Assembly (NCBI RefSeq): GCF_011752625.1
Contig: NZ_VWXD01000003.1
Coordinates: 62,001 to 126,000 of the forward strand
Direction: 5' to 3'
DNA: 64,000 bases
From: Candidatus Pantoea formicae
Lineage (GTDB): Bacteria > Pseudomonadota > Gammaproteobacteria > Enterobacterales > Enterobacteriaceae
Notes under the pieces: model-generated
What the model was told of the DNA's origin: nothing
What the model saw: the letters and a program-made list of their open reading frames with translations, nothing else
The model's database searches: none
In this document: positions 27,517-36,802 of the stretch, piece after piece
Position numbering within the stretch: the stretch's first letter is position 1
How the letters are laid out: each line of letters starts with the position of its first letter
Translations under genes and position numbers: made by a program

Positions 27517-28152
27517 ATGAAAATTGCTTTGATGATGGAAAATAGCCAGGCCGCCAAGAATGCAACCGTATGGAAAGAGCTGCAAACCGTCGCGCAACCG
27601 CTCGGCCATCAGGTGTTTAACGTCGGCATGAGCGATGAGCAAGATCATCATCTGACTTACATTCACCTCGGCATCATGGCTGGACTGTTGCTGAACAGCA
27701 AAGCGGCTGACTTTGTGGTCGCAGGTTGTGGTACAGGGCAAGGGGCGTTGGTGTCGCTTAACCTGCATCCCGGTGTCGTGTGCGGCTACTGTATTGATCC
27801 CGCCGATGCTTATCTGTTTGCGCAAATTAACAACGGTAATGCGCTTTCGCTGCCTTTCGCCAAGGGTTTTGGTTGGGGAGCCGAGTTGAATCTACGCTTT
27901 ATCTTCGAGAAAGCCTTCACCGGTGAAAAAGGTTTAGGCTATCCGCCAGAGCGCAAAGAACCGCAGGTGCGTAATGCGGGCATTCTCAATCAGGTGAAAG
28001 CCACGTTGCTGAAAGAAGATTACCTTGATTCACTGCGCGCACTGGATCCTGAACTGGTGAAAGCCGCCGTAGGCGGTTCTCGCTTCCAGGCGTGTCTGTT
28101 CGAACACGGACAGAATCAGGACATCGTGCGCTTTGTGCGTGATCTGCTGTAA
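27517..28152 (+). CDS. RpiB/LacA/LacB-family isomerase, DhuI-like
   Basis: 211 residues. The N-terminus MKIALMMENSQAAKNATVWK and the core DFVVAGCGTGQGALVSLN place it in the RpiB/LacA/LacB fold. The length of about 210 and the PADAYLFAQINNGNALSLPFAKGFGWGAELN stretch, divided here by family knowledge, resemble DhuI of streptococci, which isomerises 4-deoxy-5-keto-hexuronate (the KduI reaction) rather than ribose or galactose phosphate. With the adjacent KdgF-like cupin this would give two consecutive steps of unsaturated-uronate use. The specific reaction is inferred. Confidence 0.75.
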   Translation: MKIALMMENSQAAKNATVWKELQTVAQPLGHQVFNVGMSDEQDHHLTYIHLGIMAGLLLNSKAADFVVAGCGTGQGALVSLNLHPGVVCGYCIDPADAYLFAQINNGNALSLPFAKGFGWGAELNLRFIFEKAFTGEKGLGYPPERKEPQVRNAGILNQVKATLLKEDYLDSLRALDPELVKAAVGGSRFQACLFEHGQNQDIVRFVRDLL

Positions 28153-28275
28153 CGATGGGTTGCGTTCAGCCGAGAAAATTTTGTAAGGGTATGCAGGTGT
28201 GATTAAGTGCGCCCCCTGTAAAATTTAACCCAGTATCTTATGACGGCTGCTTAGGGACTGGGGGGGACAGATGAT

Positions 28276-28776
28276 AACGCAGTCTGGTGCCACTCAGGTG
28301 CTGGCGGTCCTCGCGCCGCTGACGCGGTACCTTCACGTCATTCGTCTGCCTTTACGGACCGGTGGGGATGGAACATCCCTGTTCCAGCCCCACCTTTCGC
28401 CCGCATCCATGCGGTCTCTCCTGGCAGACTCACTCTGTTCAGCGCTGCGAAATGCCCGCCCCTGAGTGGCACCAGCCTGCTTGCTAACATCCGTTTACGC
28501 TGCTGGAAAGGGCTCGATATTTCAGGCGATAGCGTTTTTATTGTCACAAAGGGCACAATGTCTGAGGCCACAGCACCTCTGCTGCTGCAACGGGCTATTC
28601 GCAGCGCTGAGACGAAGACGTTGTGCCAGGAGCCAGTCGCAGGGATGCGACAGGCAGTTCGGGTAGGCCAGGACGGCCGTACCCGAACGGTCCGGCCGGC
28701 ACGACGTTGCAGCCGAAGGCACCGCGAAGCGGCGCGAGGACGGCCCGGCAGCAGAAGAGGTGGTGCGGCCCGCATT
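28276..28776 (+). repeat. Large structured intergenic repeat element, copy 2
   Basis: Shorter copy of the element at 10132-10917, again between convergent genes and in the same orientation. It has one 5' unit, two 3' units (28507 and 28548, period 41) and the same right domain, which is almost identical over about 150 bases. Arms 28284-28305 and 28454-28475 pair at 20 of 22 positions. The hairpin at 28361-28394 (GGTGGGG/CCCCACC with TGGAAC/GTTCCA inside) differs from copy 1 at four pairs, all changed on both sides. Flanking unique sequence to the neighbouring stops shows nothing else. Confidence 0.85.
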
Positions 28777-28864
28777 AAATCGTAAAGAAAAAGGCTGTTA
28801 TTCTTGAAAAACGGCAGTCTTATTCAGATAGAGTCTTAACTAACAGACATTACACCCTCTAAAT

Positions 28865-29611
28865 TTAAGCCCGGCTCGATTCCACCAGCATGCGCGTATA
28901 GGGCACCTGCGCACCATTCCCCACCAAGGTATCCACATCTAATGTTTCTAACAGCTTGCCATGCTGCATCACCGCCACGCGATGGCACAGATGCGCCACG
29001 ACGCCTAGATCGTGCGTCACCATCAAGTAGGTCAAGTTCTCCTGCTGCTGCAAGTCGCTCAACAAGTTCAGAATCTCTGCCTGCACGGAGACATCCAGCG
29101 CGGAGGTGGGCTCATCCAGTAACAGCACACGTGGTTCGAGAATCAACGCACGGGCTATGGCCACACGCTGGCGCTGACCACCAGAGAGCTGATGCGGATA
29201 GCGGGTTTGCCAGGCACGATTGAGTCCGACCTTTTCCAACATGGCAATCACCCGCTGGGTTCGCTGTCCGATACCGTGAATATGCAGCGGTTCTTCCAGA
29301 ATATCGCCAATGGTGTGGCGCGGATGCAGGGAACCATAGGGGTCCTGAAACACCATCTGCACCTCGCGACAACGCTGACGGGCAATGCGATGCTCAAGCG
29401 GTTGGCCTGCGATGGCTAATTCACCCTCCCAGTGGGTAAACAATCCGGCGAGGCATTTCAACACCGTGGTTTTCCCCGATCCTGACTCACCGACCAAACC
29501 AAAAACCTCACCTTCACGTACCGACAAATTGACGTCAAACAGCACCTGATTGCGCTGTTCGTCTTCGCCAAAGCTCAGGTTAAGGTCACTGACGCGAATC
29601 ATCTCGTTCAT
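28865..29611 (-). CDS. Opp/Dpp-type ABC transporter ATP-binding protein (second ATPase)
   Basis: 248 residues from the ATG at 29611, which has TGAGGAG 5 bases upstream; a GTG two codons earlier is also possible. Walker A GESGSGKTT near residue 42, signature LSGGQRQRV, Walker [13 protein letters not shown] and the switch His in VTHDLG are complete. One of two ATPases powering the importer coded by the five-gene set up to 34014. Confidence 0.9.
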   Translation of the reverse strand: MNEMIRVSDLNLSFGEDEQRNQVLFDVNLSVREGEVFGLVGESGSGKTTVLKCLAGLFTHWEGELAIAGQPLEHRIARQRCREVQMVFQDPYGSLHPRHTIGDILEEPLHIHGIGQRTQRVIAMLEKVGLNRAWQTRYPHQLSGGQRQRVAIARALILEPRVLLLDEPTSALDVSVQAEILNLLSDLQQQENLTYLMVTHDLGVVAHLCHRVAVMQHGKLLETLDVDTLVGNGAQVPYTRMLVESSRA

Positions 29612-29620
29612 GCGCACTCC

Positions 29621-30496
29621 TCAGGGTTGTAGCCAACTGGCCTGACGTAGCAACACCGGTAAACGCACGCGGCGTTGGTCCATATCGGGCAGGGCCGCCA
29701 GCAATCCCTGGGTGTAAGGATGTTGAGCCTGATCCAGTTGATTGGCCGCTAATGACTCAACGACACGTCCGGCATACATCACCAACACGCGATCACAAAA
29801 TCGCCTGACCAGATTAAGATCGTGACTGATAAAGATCAGACCCAACCCACGCTGTTGCACCAGATCATCCAGCAGTGTCAGCACCTGCAAACGCACCGAC
29901 ACATCCAACGCTGAGGTCGGTTCATCGGCGATTAACAGCTCAGGGTCGGTAATCAGCATCATGGCGATCATTACACGTTGCCCCTGTCCGCCTGAAATCT
30001 CGTGGGGGTAACACTGATAGACACGCTGTGGATCGCGAATCTGCACCACCTCCAGCATCTCCAGTGCCCGCTGGCGTGCAATATCACCTTGACCGGGATG
30101 ATGGCTACGCCAGGCTTCAGCGATTTGTTCACCGACACGGACGACGGGATTCAGCGAGTACTTGGGATCCTGCATGATCATCGAGATGCGTTTGCCGCGC
30201 ACCGCACGCATCTGAGCCGGTGAGGCGCGTAACAGATCGACATCGCCGAACTGCATGCGTTGTGCAGTCACCTGTGCAGTGCGTGGATGCAGTTGCAGCA
30301 GCGCGCGGCCGACCGTGGATTTGCCCGAACCTGATTCACCGACAATCGCCAACTTCTCCTTACCCAACTGAAAAGAGATGCCGCGTACCGCCGGTGTTAT
30401 CTGGCGTCCGTTGACGAAATTAACCTGCAGGTTTTGCACATCAAGCAAGAGAGCAGCGCTATTCACTGCGGGGATCGAGGATGTCACGTAAGCCAT
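29621..30496 (-). CDS. Opp/Dpp-type ABC transporter ATP-binding protein (first ATPase)
   Basis: Up to 291 residues. Walker [10 protein letters not shown], signature ISGGQGQRV, Walker [13 protein letters not shown] and switch ISHDLN are present, with the C-terminal peptide-transporter extension. The ATG at 30496 has AGGAG directly against it, so the in-frame GTG at 30487, 9 bases after that AGGAG, may be the true start. Overlaps the preceding permease gene. Confidence 0.88.
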   Translation of the reverse strand: MAYVTSSIPAVNSAALLLDVQNLQVNFVNGRQITPAVRGISFQLGKEKLAIVGESGSGKSTVGRALLQLHPRTAQVTAQRMQFGDVDLLRASPAQMRAVRGKRISMIMQDPKYSLNPVVRVGEQIAEAWRSHHPGQGDIARQRALEMLEVVQIRDPQRVYQCYPHEISGGQGQRVMIAMMLITDPELLIADEPTSALDVSVRLQVLTLLDDLVQQRGLGLIFISHDLNLVRRFCDRVLVMYAGRVVESLAANQLDQAQHPYTQGLLAALPDMDQRRVRLPVLLRQASWLQP

Positions 30497-31364
30497 CTCC
30501 TAAGAAGTTAAACGCCAGACTGTTCACCAGAATCGCCAAACCCGGCACGGTCACCACCCACCAGCACTCCAGCATATAAGTGCGACCGCTGGCGATCATT
30601 GCCCCCCATTCGGGATCGGGCGGCTGTGCGCCTAAGCCCAGAAAACCCAAACCCGCAGCCGTAAGGATGATGCCCGCCATGTTCATGGTGATGCGAATAA
30701 TCACTGACGGCAGGCAGAGCGGTACGATGTGCTTCCACAAAATACGCAAGGATGACGCACCCTGTAAGCGCACGGCAGAAACGAAGTCAGCTTGACGCAG
30801 CGACAGCGCTTCCGCACGCGCCAGACGGGCAATCGGCGGCCAGGCGGTCAGGGTAATGGCAATCACCACATGCTCGAGGCCGGGACCCAGTGCCGCGACA
30901 AACGCTAACGCCAGTACCAGGCTTGGAAATGAGATGAAGATATCGGTCACGCGCATCAGCACGCTGTCCACTTTGCCGCCGAAATATCCCGCCGTCACCC
31001 CCAGTAGCAGTCCCAATGGCCCCACGGTGATGGAGACCAGCAGCACGATGTACAAGGTGATACGCGCGCCCCAAACCAGGCGACTGAAGATGTCGCGACC
31101 GAACTCATCGGTGCCGAACCAGTGCTGGGCGTTTGGCGGGGTAAGCGCATTGTTCAGGTCTTGAATCAAGGGATGATAGGGCGCGATCCATGGGGCGAAC
31201 AGTGCCACAATCAGTAGCAATAAAATGATGCCACCGCCGATGGCCGTCAGGGGATTGCAGGCCATTTGCCACAGAAAATGGCCAATGCGCGTCAGCGTGC
31301 GGCGACAACGCGCCAGGCGCTCGCGTGCGCTGCTGGCATGAAGCAGATCGAGAGAGACAGTCAT
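30459..31364 (-). CDS. Opp/Dpp-type ABC transporter permease (DppC-like)
   Basis: 301 residues with about six membrane helices. The EAA-type loop near VRLQGASSLRILWKHIVP and the GTDEFGRDIFSRLVWGAR stretch after a periplasmic loop are typical of DppC/OppC. Starts with ATGA overlap on the other permease. Confidence 0.9.
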   Translation of the reverse strand: MTVSLDLLHASSARERLARCRRTLTRIGHFLWQMACNPLTAIGGGIILLLLIVALFAPWIAPYHPLIQDLNNALTPPNAQHWFGTDEFGRDIFSRLVWGARITLYIVLLVSITVGPLGLLLGVTAGYFGGKVDSVLMRVTDIFISFPSLVLALAFVAALGPGLEHVVIAITLTAWPPIARLARAEALSLRQADFVSAVRLQGASSLRILWKHIVPLCLPSVIIRITMNMAGIILTAAGLGFLGLGAQPPDPEWGAMIASGRTYMLECWWVVTVPGLAILVNSLAFNFLGDGLRDILDPRSE

Positions 31365-32386
31365 ACTTTGGTCCTCGGATCGAATACCTGATAGAGCAGG
31401 TCAGAGAGCAGGTTGAGCATGACAAAAATCAGGCCGACCACCAGTACACAGCCCATAACAGCATTCATATCACCCAGCATCAGGCTGCCAGTGAGATAGG
31501 AACCAAAGCCGGGCCAGGAGAACACGGTTTCAATCAGCACTGCGCCCTCGAGTAAGGATCCATAGGCCAGTGCCACCACGGTGAGGAGCTGTACCAGAAT
31601 GTTGCGGAAGGCGTGCTGCCAAACCACCTGCCACTCGGTAAGGCCTTTCACCCGCGCCGTTAAAATGAACTCCTGCGACAGCTGTGCCAGCATAAAACTG
31701 CGCGTCATACGGCTGATGTAGGCTAGCGAGTGAAAACCCAGTAATGAAGCAGGCAGGATCAGATGATTAAGCGCGTTATTGAACACGGTGATATTGCCCG
31801 CCAGCAGCGCATCCACCAGCATGAAGCCGGTGCGGCGCGGCACAATGCCATCCAGACTGAAATCGACCCGACCGGCACCCCCCACCCAACCCAGATGCGC
31901 GTAAAACAGCAACAGTCCGATCATGCCGACCCAGAATATCGGTGTGGAGTAACCGGCGAGGCTGATGATACGCACCAGATAATCCACCAGGCTGTTGCGG
32001 CGCGCGGCCGCCCATACACCAAGCGGTACGCCGAGGCCGGTTCCCAGCACAATCGCCAGCGTGGCGAGTTCAACGGTGGCCGGGAACACGCGCAGGATAT
32101 CGTTGATCACCGGTTGACCTGTGAGTAGTGCCAAGCCGAGATTGCCATGCAGCAGGCCTTGCAGGTAAATCCAGAACTGCATCCACAGCGGCTTATCAAA
32201 GCCTAGCTGATGGTAAACCTGCTGATAGGTGGCGTGATCGGCATCCGGGCCAACAATCGCCAGCACCGGATCGAGCGGCATCACGCGACCAATAAAGAAA
32301 GTCAGCAGCAGTAGGCCAAACAGGGTGATGGCTACCTGCATCACGCGGCTGCGGATGCGCCGCCAGTGACGTTGAGTTAAGGTCAT
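31361..32386 (-). CDS. Opp/Dpp-type ABC transporter permease (DppB-like)
   Basis: 341 residues, six predicted membrane helices. Family landmarks: LLLLTFFIGRVMPLDPV at the start, RMTRSFMLAQLSQEFILTARVKGL (cytoplasmic EAA loop) and the C-terminal DPRTKV. Overlaps the binding-protein stop and the next permease by 4 bases each. Confidence 0.9.
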   Translation of the reverse strand: MTLTQRHWRRIRSRVMQVAITLFGLLLLTFFIGRVMPLDPVLAIVGPDADHATYQQVYHQLGFDKPLWMQFWIYLQGLLHGNLGLALLTGQPVINDILRVFPATVELATLAIVLGTGLGVPLGVWAAARRNSLVDYLVRIISLAGYSTPIFWVGMIGLLLFYAHLGWVGGAGRVDFSLDGIVPRRTGFMLVDALLAGNITVFNNALNHLILPASLLGFHSLAYISRMTRSFMLAQLSQEFILTARVKGLTEWQVVWQHAFRNILVQLLTVVALAYGSLLEGAVLIETVFSWPGFGSYLTGSLMLGDMNAVMGCVLVVGLIFVMLNLLSDLLYQVFDPRTKV

Positions 32387-34014
32387 TGAGCACCTCCCGC
32401 CAGGCTATCTGGCGTTTTCCATACATCGCGCAGGAAAGTGGTGGCAGAAGGGTGTGGTACGTAATCCTGCACCCGATTATTCACCACCACGGAATCGGTC
32501 ATTTGTGAAATCGGCATCAATGCCGGGATCAACAGGTCATAACGCCGTTGAATGGCGAAGTAATCCTGCTGCTGTTTTTGTTTGTTCCGCTCCAGCAGCG
32601 CCTGATCGATCATCTGATTGAGTTGGGCATCATAGAAGCCGGTACGCCAGCCCTGGAAATTGGTGAGGCGAGCGCTGTCAGCGTTATTGGGGTTATACAC
32701 CAGCGAACGCAGGCTGGAGTGCGGGTGCGGCTCCACGCCACTGCCACCGCGGCCCACCAGCAGATTGAACTGGCGTTCACGCATCGCACCATAAATCTGG
32801 TTACCGGTGCCGGTGATGATTTTGGCGCGAATGCCCGCCTGCATCAGCGTGGACTGAATGGCGATGGCAATATTCAGGAATGGCTGATCCGCCAGCACAC
32901 GCAGGGTGGTGTCAAAACCGTTGGGATAGCCCGCCGCCGCCAGCAAGGCTTTGGCGCGCGGTACATCCAAGCGGTAACCAGGATCGGGTAGTGTTTCCGG
33001 CATACCCGATTGAATCGGTCGCTGGTGCAGCGTGCCGTATCCGGCCATCAAGGTTTTGTTGATGCCCTGATAATCCACCAGATAGCGCACCGCTTCGCGC
33101 ACTTGCGGGTTGGCGAAATGCTCATCTTTCATGCTCATCGCCAGGTAATAAAGCGTGCCTTTTTGCACCGCATCAATGGTGAGATCGGGATCGTGACGCA
33201 ATGCCTGCACATCCGGGATCGCCATATTGCTGGCAATGTCGATATCGCCTTTCTCCATCATCAAGCGCAGGGTTTGTGATTCTTGCAAATGGCGGAACAC
33301 CACGCGTGTCAGCTTAGGCGAACCGCGCCAGTAGTGGGCGTCTCGGCTGATGCGCAGCACATCTTTTGCCTGCCACACATCCAGACGAAACGGCCCTGAA
33401 CCGGCCTCGTGGGTAGTGAGCCAGCGGTTTCCCCAATCATTATTCACGCTGTGTGATTGCACGGTTTTGCTGTCCAGTACCACCATGCTGCCGAGCGCGG
33501 CCAGTGAGTAAATCACCAGCTGAGGATCGTTGGGTTTAGGGAGCTGTATAACCACAGTGCGCGCATCTGGCGCGGTGATCATCTGGTCCACGTTGTCTTT
33601 ACTGAAGCCGTAGGATTTCCACACTGAAGCTTGCGCCAGATTGAGATGCAATACACGGCGCATCGACCAAATCACATCCTCGCTGGTTAGTGGGTTGCCG
33701 GAATGGAAATGCACACCGTCGCGCAGATGGAAGGTAAGCTGACGATTGTCGGCGCTGATCTCCCAGCGTTCCGCCAGGGCAGGACGCACGTCGGTAAGCT
33801 GATGCGGATCGAGTTCCACTAAACCATCGTAAAGATTGACCACGATGCCCACCACTTCATTGCCGGTCATGGCGGCGGGGTCAAGCGTCAGCAGGTTATT
33901 CATGTTCATGCCCACAATCAGCTGATCGTCTGGCGTGGCAGCCAGCAGCGATGGGCTGCAAGTGAGCAGCAGCAGCGTGGTAAACCACGCTCTGCAACAG
34001 CGAGAAATGTTCAT
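32383..34014 (-). CDS. Opp/Dpp-type periplasmic substrate-binding protein (SBP family 5)
   Basis: About 543 residues from the ATG at 34014 (an earlier TTG is in frame). Signal peptide WFTTLLLLTCSPSLLAA, then the family 5 fold with the LAERWEISADNRQLTFHLRDGVHFHSG landmark separated by the usual spacing. Family members bind peptides, nickel or oligosaccharides. Its partner enzyme is an enolase-superfamily sugar-acid dehydratase-like protein and its promoter region has a KdgR-like box, so a sugar-acid or oligogalacturonide-type ligand is possible. Confidence 0.88.
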   Translation of the reverse strand: MNISRCCRAWFTTLLLLTCSPSLLAATPDDQLIVGMNMNNLLTLDPAAMTGNEVVGIVVNLYDGLVELDPHQLTDVRPALAERWEISADNRQLTFHLRDGVHFHSGNPLTSEDVIWSMRRVLHLNLAQASVWKSYGFSKDNVDQMITAPDARTVVIQLPKPNDPQLVIYSLAALGSMVVLDSKTVQSHSVNNDWGNRWLTTHEAGSGPFRLDVWQAKDVLRISRDAHYWRGSPKLTRVVFRHLQESQTLRLMMEKGDIDIASNMAIPDVQALRHDPDLTIDAVQKGTLYYLAMSMKDEHFANPQVREAVRYLVDYQGINKTLMAGYGTLHQRPIQSGMPETLPDPGYRLDVPRAKALLAAAGYPNGFDTTLRVLADQPFLNIAIAIQSTLMQAGIRAKIITGTGNQIYGAMRERQFNLLVGRGGSGVEPHPHSSLRSLVYNPNNADSARLTNFQGWRTGFYDAQLNQMIDQALLERNKQKQQQDYFAIQRRYDLLIPALMPISQMTDSVVVNNRVQDYVPHPSATTFLRDVWKTPDSLAGGAQ

Positions 34015-34074
34015 AAGCAAAGTCCAGCAGGTCAGAGGTTTATTGTTGTTTGCCGTACTGCTTGTGTTCGACGC

Positions 34075-35229
34075 TTACCAGCGGTTGAGCGTGTGCGTTT
34101 CAATCCAACTGAAGTTGATGTCCTCACCTAAACCGGGTCGAGTGGGAAGGTGCACAAATCCCTCGCTATCCATTGGGTCGACTAGCGAGTTGAGATAGGC
34201 GGGCGGCTGTTCGTAGTCGAGGAACGGGTGCAGCAAACCACGCTCATACCAGCGGCAGTTGCGGATTGCCCCAACCACTGCCAGGCTGGCCGCACCGTTG
34301 CCGTGCACTTCGCAATCCATGCCAAAGGCTTCTGCGAGGCTGGCGACTTTCATGGTGGCGGAGATGCCGCCAACGCCGTTGGCCCCGGCACGCAAGATGT
34401 CGCAGGCTCCAGCCTTTACCCAATCGGCGCGACTGTGGTGTTTCCCCCCCAGGCTCTCTGGACCGAGTACATCAATACTGAGGTTCTCGGCCAGCCAAGC
34501 GTAAGAGGACATACTTTCCTCTTCCATTGGCTCTTCGAACCAAGCGAAGTTGAGTTTTTCAAGCGCTTTACCGATGGTGAGGGCTTCGCTGCGGCTGTAC
34601 CAGTGGTAGCCATCCAGCATCAGGGCGATATCCGGGCCCACCGCTTCACGCACAGCAGCACAGGCCTTGATGTCCATCGCGGTACTGGGTGCAAACGAGA
34701 CCGGCGGCATCCAGGTGTGTAATTTGATCGCCTTGTATCCGCGCGCTACCAGCTTTTCAGCAAATTGGGCGTACTCATCAGGCGTTGAGAGGCCACCGTC
34801 CAGCTCATCACCACACATGGTGCTGCCATAAGCGGGAATTTTTTCGCGATAACCGCCCAGCAATTTATGCACGGGTTGTTTCAGCTTGCGGCCAATTAAA
34901 TCCCACATGGCCTGCTCGACGGCGGAAAGTGCGCGTTCAGTAAGTTGATGCGCGCTGCCTCGCTGCCAGTGCACCAGATCCTGCCACAAACGTTCGCGGT
35001 CAAATGCGTTTTGCCCGATCAGCACTTTGCGGAAAAAGGCGTTTACCACGTGCGAACGCACCACTTCTGCAGGGGCAAAGGCGTAACCGCAATCGCCATC
35101 TTCACTGGTGATCGTGAGTAGCGCCATCTGCGCATCCGTTTCCGCGCCGGGGTGCGAGTGCCCGGCACTGTCGGATACACGACGCGTAGGGTAAGAAAAG
35201 AGAGTGACATCAATGGCGCTGATCTTCAC
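34075..35229 (-). CDS. Enolase-superfamily enzyme, mandelate racemase/muconate-lactonising family
   Basis: 384 residues from a GTG at 35229 with TGGAGGTG 7 bases upstream; the ATG at 35298 lacks support. N-terminal capping domain, then the barrel with KAIKLHTW, metal ligands in LMLDGYHW, WFEEPMEEE and LGPESLGG, and the basic residue in CEVHGNGAAS. This set fits the sugar-acid dehydratase branch. First gene of the ABC operon, so it probably acts on the imported compound or a product from it. Exact acid unknown. Confidence 0.8.
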   Translation of the reverse strand: MKISAIDVTLFSYPTRRVSDSAGHSHPGAETDAQMALLTITSEDGDCGYAFAPAEVVRSHVVNAFFRKVLIGQNAFDRERLWQDLVHWQRGSAHQLTERALSAVEQAMWDLIGRKLKQPVHKLLGGYREKIPAYGSTMCGDELDGGLSTPDEYAQFAEKLVARGYKAIKLHTWMPPVSFAPSTAMDIKACAAVREAVGPDIALMLDGYHWYSRSEALTIGKALEKLNFAWFEEPMEEESMSSYAWLAENLSIDVLGPESLGGKHHSRADWVKAGACDILRAGANGVGGISATMKVASLAEAFGMDCEVHGNGAASLAVVGAIRNCRWYERGLLHPFLDYEQPPAYLNSLVDPMDSEGFVHLPTRPGLGEDINFSWIETHTLNRW

Positions 35230-35280
35230 GGTAACACCTCCAGAACGGTTTTCCATGCTCACGATGAGCGTTAAAATAAA

Positions 35281-35300
35281 AATAAAACAGCGTTTCAATT
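35281..35300. promoter_or_regulatory. KdgR-like operator upstream of the enolase-ABC operon
   Basis: AATAAAACAGCGTTTCAATT matches the KdgR consensus and differs from the box at 27480-27499 at only three positions. It lies 52-71 bases before the enolase-family start codon, a promoter-overlapping position, hence likely repression relieved by 2-keto-3-deoxygluconate. Confidence 0.7.
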
Positions 35301-35517
35301 CGTAATTTAGCGTTCACATTTTGTTTACGCATTAGCCAAAGTGCGGGAAGCGTGGGCAATTACTTGGGCAGTTGCATGGTGTGCTGTGAGCATTTTCACG
35401 AAAGAGGCGCGTTTTGTGAGCGATTGCAGACTGAAATAAGAGATGACGGGATGTAAAAAAATGTGTCTCAGGGGCTTTTCATTTTACGCCTGCCAGGTGA
35501 TAGTGACGCCGCGAAAA

Positions 35518-35536
35518 TTTAATAATAATCATTATC
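35518..35536. promoter_or_regulatory. Fur box
   Basis: TTTAATAATAATCATTATC matches 16 of 19 positions of the consensus GATAATGATAATCATTATC and stops 19 bases before the following start codon. Indicates iron-dependent repression of the downstream binding protein. Confidence 0.85.
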
Positions 35537-35555
35537 ATTTGTACGGGTAGACGAA

Positions 35556-36671
35556 ATGAAAAAATGGCTGTTAGCACTGGGGTTAGTGGCAGTAGCGAGT
35601 TCCGCTTCGGCAAAAATCATCACCGATATCGCAGGACGTCAGGTTGAGGTTAAAGAGGAGTCGAAGCGCATTATTTTGGGGGAAGGGCGTCAGATGTATC
35701 TGCTGGCGGCGTTCGACACCGCAGCCCCTTTCCATCGCGTCGTCGGCTGGCGAGATGACTTCCACAAAGCCGACTATGACGGCTATATGGCGTATGAGAA
35801 GAAGTATCCAGAGATTAAAAAGCTGCCCACTTTTGGTGGCGCGAAAGATGGCACCTTCAATGTTGAGCAAGCGCTGACGCTGAAGCCTGATTTAGTGTTA
35901 ATGAATCTCGAATCCAAAGCGGCGACCGACGAAGGCAAACTGATTGAGAAATTGCAAGCCGTGGGTGTGCCGGTGGTGTTTATCGATTTCCGCGAGAAGC
36001 CGATGGAACATGCCGAAAAAAGCATCCGCATTATGGGTGAGCTGGTGAATAACCCACAGCGCGCTGAAGAGATCGTTGCGTTCCGTCGTGCGCAGATCGA
36101 CAAGGTGACCGAACGCCTGAAAAACTTTGAAGGTCCACGCCCGAAAGTGATGATTGACCGTGCGGGCGGCTATACCGATGAGTGCTGCATGTCGTTTGGT
36201 AACGAGAACTTTGGTCAAATGGTCGAACTGGCAGGGGGCAGCAATATTGCCAAGGACCTGATTCCAGGCACCTTCGGTACTTTGAATCCTGAACAAATTA
36301 TTGCCAGCCGTCCTGATGTGGTGGTGGTGACGGGCGCAAACTGGAAGAACTACAACACCGTCGGCAAATGGGTGGGTGTAGGGCCAGGCGCTGACACCAA
36401 GGAAGCCACTGCACGTTTGAAATTACTGATGATGCGCGATGCCTTCAAAACTCTACCAGTAGCGCACAATGGCAATGCCCACGCCATCTGGCATCAGTTC
36501 TATGACAGCCCTTATCAGTTTGTTGCGATTCAGGCCTTAGCGAAATGGCTGCATCCGGATTTGTTCAAGGATCTGGATCCTGACGCGACATTCCGTGAAT
36601 TCCATGAGAAGTTTTTGCCTCTGCCGTATCAGCCGGGTTATTGGGTCACGCTGCCAGCGGATAAGTCATAA
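35556..36671 (+). CDS. Iron-complex ABC transporter periplasmic binding protein, Fur-regulated
   Basis: 371 residues. Signal peptide VAVASSASAKIITDIAGRQV, then a class III (helical backbone) binding fold: RIILGEGRQMYLLAAFD, LPTFGGAKDGTFNVEQALTLKPDLVLMN and, after a long helix, NFGQMVELAGGSNIA. Such proteins bind ferric siderophores, haem or cobalamin. No permease or ATPase is adjacent, so it is an orphan. The Fur box argues for iron. Ligand unknown. Confidence 0.85.
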   Translation: MKKWLLALGLVAVASSASAKIITDIAGRQVEVKEESKRIILGEGRQMYLLAAFDTAAPFHRVVGWRDDFHKADYDGYMAYEKKYPEIKKLPTFGGAKDGTFNVEQALTLKPDLVLMNLESKAATDEGKLIEKLQAVGVPVVFIDFREKPMEHAEKSIRIMGELVNNPQRAEEIVAFRRAQIDKVTERLKNFEGPRPKVMIDRAGGYTDECCMSFGNENFGQMVELAGGSNIAKDLIPGTFGTLNPEQIIASRPDVVVVTGANWKNYNTVGKWVGVGPGADTKEATARLKLLMMRDAFKTLPVAHNGNAHAIWHQFYDSPYQFVAIQALAKWLHPDLFKDLDPDATFREFHEKFLPLPYQPGYWVTLPADKS

Positions 36672-36802
36672 CCTTTAGGCTTTTTGCGTTATTTTTGCGC
36701 ACAACTCTTCATCTTTACTAATATTTTACAGGCGTTTGGCTGCGGTTTCGGGGAAGCGAAACCCAGCCAGCGTCTGAAAAATAAACGTAAAGGGAGAGTC
36801 AA

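Larger units (their letters stand above)
35230..35555. other. Divergent intergenic region with KdgR-like and Fur boxes
   Basis: About 325 bases without a gene between the enolase operon (minus) and an iron-type binding protein (plus). It holds the KdgR-like box and the Fur box listed separately, and nothing else is seen. Confidence 0.6.
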
